A stretch of 64,000 bases of DNA, taken from assembly GCA_034190875.2 (NCBI GenBank), contig CM067349.1, positions 4,721,979 to 4,785,978 of the forward strand. The letters are read 5' to 3'. Made by a program: the position numbers and the translations under genes. The stretch is from Urechis unicinctus (Eukaryota; Annelida; Polychaeta; Xenopneusta; Urechidae). Under the pieces are notes generated by a model that saw nothing but the letters and a program-made list of their open reading frames with translations, was not told where the DNA came from and did not search any database. Shown in pieces: positions 61,007 through 64,000 of the stretch. Numbering within the stretch: position 1 is the stretch's first letter; every line of letters starts with the position of its first letter.

Positions 61007-61311
61007 GTAGTTCAGGATCATCCCAGGCACCCGAGAAAGCTGTACACCGTTACTTTGTTTATCAAGCCGGTGGTATATTGAATACACGAGATTTGTCAAA
61101 CAAAGAATAGGTCATGAGGATACAAACGGCGCGCAAAGGCGCATTGCTCAACTAGAAGATCGTGTATTTGGAGGAAGAAGTAAGTTGTCTGGTGGATGAG
61201 AGAATAGATTTGGAGATTTAATTGAAGCATACTGTGAACGACTTAGAGTCTAAGAACGATGACCCTGAGGAGAGCGTGAAATACAGGACGGTTCGTCAAC
61301 TACAGGTGTAA
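61007..61311 (+). pseudogene. Decayed exon-like coding fragment, unknown family
   Basis: One reading frame reads SQAPEKAVHRYFVYQAGG, then after a TAG reads through TARKGALL, a second TAG, YLEEEVSCLVDERIDLE, a TAA, and VNDLESKNDDPEESVKYRT. The last two parts look like an acidic coiled coil (charged heptads). It is preceded by CTGCTGCTGCCTTTTTAG, a good splice-acceptor pattern, and followed by CAG|GTGTAA, a possible donor. Three in-frame stops show it is not functional now. The family is not recognised; a host exon or a mobile-element gene are both possible. Confidence 0.35.
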
Positions 61312-61744
61312 TTGTATCTATAATTAGTTATGTCCCAGCAATAAGCCATATAGTAATTATACAGCGTCGGTAACGTTATATTAACGATACTCAGTTGGCA
61401 ATGGAGTATATGTGTAATAAGCATATATAGTTATCCCTAATGATGTATTTGAACACTGTTGCCGTGACAACAGCACGAGTACTCCATGTTGGCTGCCGGC
61501 TTATTGGCATTCGTCATTTCCGATTCACTGGGCCAGCGTGTACTGATAATGTGGTTTCACGCACGGCGTATTCCAAATTCTTTTAACACAATCATGATCA
61601 TAGCTAAAATTCAATTTGTTCATGTGTGTGCAAAGAACAAAGTGAGTGAGAATTATGAACCTGCAGAGTGTACTGATGATGCGTTTTCACCTGCACAGCT
61701 GGGGCACAAAATCGCTCGATATTGTTCACCACCGTATATGCAGT
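61312..61744. other. No gene recognised
   Basis: Contains a 95-codon plus-strand frame (61,486-61,773) overlapped by an 88-codon minus-strand frame. Neither is recognised. Confidence 0.4.
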
Positions 61745-64000
61745 CCACTGCTTGTGATAGAAGAAATGTCTGAACACAGTGTCAATATCCTGTATAATGA
61801 ATATTAGATGCACAGTTTTTAAAATGCTTTTTGTGTAACTAAGCAAAGTTGCTAAATGTGATTTTTCCACATATTCGTGCTAGGTATATTGTCTTCGTGA
61901 TGCGGGTTATATTGGTGGAATGGTCAAACAACATGTTGCCACTAGCCCCATTTAGTAGTTATTAATCGCACACCTCCGCAGAATCATCGCATAACAGCGT
62001 TATCGTTTTAGCCTTACCCAGGAAATTTTTTTACATCTGTATCGCCAGATTATTGGCTTATGCAGTTTTATGCATATGTGAATATATGGCATCTGATTTT
62101 ATATCAAGATAGTTAGGCAGCTGGCCTTTTCATTTACAGTGTTTATAAGTCTGCAGTTTGTATATGATATCGGGCGTCAATGTGTCTAACGAGATGGCTA
62201 TTGCACAGTATGATGCCCTGTGGCTGTCTAATTATTATGTCGCATGTAGCTTCTTAACTGGCCGCAACATCCCTCAGCTGTTGGTAATTGTAGCAATATA
62301 AGAATGGATACTAGAAATTTATGCCGCTCACATATTCACCGACCGACCATTAGTGAGAGCAAGAGCCGGAAACCACTGAGTGGACCATCCATAACAAAAG
62401 GCTATTGTATAATCAGTGACACGGACCTATCGCACATCAACGGTTATTTATTCATGCATCTCGCCAAGTTCCATGCGCAGTGGGATTGTATTATTAACAC
62501 CAAATGCACAGATCGGCATTGACTACTCTTATCGGTTTCATCGACACCATTTTCTTACATCGGCCTTATTTAATGTTATTGCTCTGATAGCTATCGTTTG
62601 TTTGCATTTAGGGGAAAATCATGCCATAAAAATTGGAATGGAATCGAGAACTGTCGAACTATGTACCTTTTGGTATTTTCGCCGAACGTCCTCAGTGGAA
62701 AAACGTAGCTGCTTTCTCGTGTGGGATAGTTTCTGCAGGTGTATTGCGTCATGGCAAAATAATATTTTCATATTTACATTTATATATAAACTGCCTAATA
62801 GTATTATTTATAACACCGTTGTTTAGGTATATATCATATCGTGATGTCATATTATCTATTAATTATATATTTAAAGATCATGTTGTCGTCAAAGGTTCTG
62901 CAGAATTCAGCGAGCTGCATTAGTGACATGCAAGCCATTTCTTTTGTCACAATGCGCATTCGTTGCAATCATTCTTTGCCACAGAAGGCATTAAGTAGAT
63001 GATGGTATTGTTTCTACCTCGTAATTGTGTTGCACTAAAAGCTGTCTATAATATATAGGTTTCTATTATTACAAGGACAATATGCCGATGTACCGCGATG
63101 AATGATGCGTTGTTATTGTATTTGAGGACACATGGTATCAATCAAATGGAACAATGCGTCTAATGTCAATCTCGAGAATCAGCACTCAGCAATGACAGGA
63201 TACCTCGCATACAGGGAATATGTTTAGCCGCCATCACTAAAAGCAACAACAACGTTATTTGCCGCCTGACCTGTCATGACTGCATTCTCTGTTGTGCTTA
63301 ACTTATCTCAGTGACGTACATGCTATTTGATTCAATTGTGTCTTTGCAATTGGCTGTCGGTAAGCCTGACATGCTAAATGCAATCATACATATTTTTAGA
63401 ATATAATCAGTCTTGTTTGGTATTGCCCTTACACGAAAATTGGCGTCGCTACAGTACCATGTATCGTGAATATGGTAACCGATAACATAGCAATTCATCA
63501 AACTGAACCACCATGGGATAACAAAGATATTAGAAAGTACAGGCGACATTACAAGCCACAGCTATTTAACCTATGTTGTTGCTCATAGTTCATGCGGCGA
63601 CGTCTGATGCTACGGTCGGCTGTTTGGTCGACTTTATCGCTTTTACATCAGGCTCAGGCGTTGGTGCCCAATTATGTATGCTTGTACATAAAACTGCAAC
63701 TAATGCAGCTCTAACATAAGAAGTCTCAGATTATGATTTGTAGCAAAAAGACAACAGAAACCCGTAAGGCACAAATAACGTTTACAGTACGATAACTTCG
63801 TAAATAATCTAGAGTATACTCCTACTATGCTCGCCGAATCGCAGATGGCCAGGGGAAAGGCATCATGCTCCAAGCTAGAGACATATTTATACGCTTCGTA
63901 AGAATCATCCATCTTATTAGAACAATACATTGCAGTGCCTGCAGTCATGACATTAGCAAATCAGTAAATATCAAACCGCATGTCATAGATCATTATCCGG
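61745..64000. repeat. 2.2-kb segmental repeat, copy 2 (partner 12,770-15,060), cut by window end
   Basis: Runs colinear with the first copy from CACAGTGTCAATATCCTGTA to the last base (GATCATTATCCGG, matching 14,970-14,980). It therefore continues beyond the window. It carries extra bases at about 62,062-62,090 and about 62,208-62,280. Confidence 0.93.

Overview
This is eukaryotic, almost certainly metazoan, nuclear DNA. It is AT-rich and full of long TA microsatellites, minisatellites and decayed mobile elements. The element types are an animal-style hAT transposon with a spliced transposase gene, the 3' end of a CR1/L2-like LINE, a DIRS retroelement with a tyrosine recombinase, a Maverick/Polinton- or adintovirus-like protein-primed DNA polymerase B, and tRNA-headed SINEs. 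Together they suggest a marine invertebrate, but the species cannot be named from the window. I recognise no intact host protein gene, rRNA or functional tRNA in 64 kb. This is a gene desert or heterochromatin-like segment.

Layout. (1) About 0.2-18.8 kb is diverged non-coding sequence made of blocks that recur, mostly in the same order, at 28.2-36.4 kb. This first copy also carries a LINE insertion (7.54-8.15 kb), long TA tracts and a terminally repeated hAT element (8,745-10,530). (2) At 12.77-15.06 kb there is a block repeated at 61.75-64.0 kb, where it runs off the window. (3) At 19.65-25.86 kb there are nested mobile-element relics: a SINE, a DIRS RNase H/tyrosine recombinase fragment on the minus strand (21.1-21.9 kb), and a conspicuously GC-rich island (about 21.95-24.6 kb) holding a broken PolB gene facing an unrecognised plus-strand ORF. 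(4) The 25.0-27.6 kb region recurs at 40.5-41.9 kb, and a 59-bp minisatellite has expanded in the first copy only. (5) At 28-42 kb lie the second copies of the blocks, with TA tracts at 34.1 and 39 kb. (6) At 42-52 kb there is mostly unassigned sequence, with two large cryptically simple TA/TC regions. (7) At 52.14-56.82 kb there is a 4.7-kb array of a unit of about 68 bp with clear higher-order structure. (8) At 56.8-61.7 kb the sequence is unassigned; it holds one unexplained 191-codon open frame and one decayed exon-like stretch.

No set of genes works together here. The story is structural: long, old segmental duplications used as recipients by successive mobile elements, so paralogous copies act as empty-site references for insertions. 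Homology calls rest on reading by eye; coordinates of duplicated blocks are approximate (tens of bases), and no alignment or database search was run.
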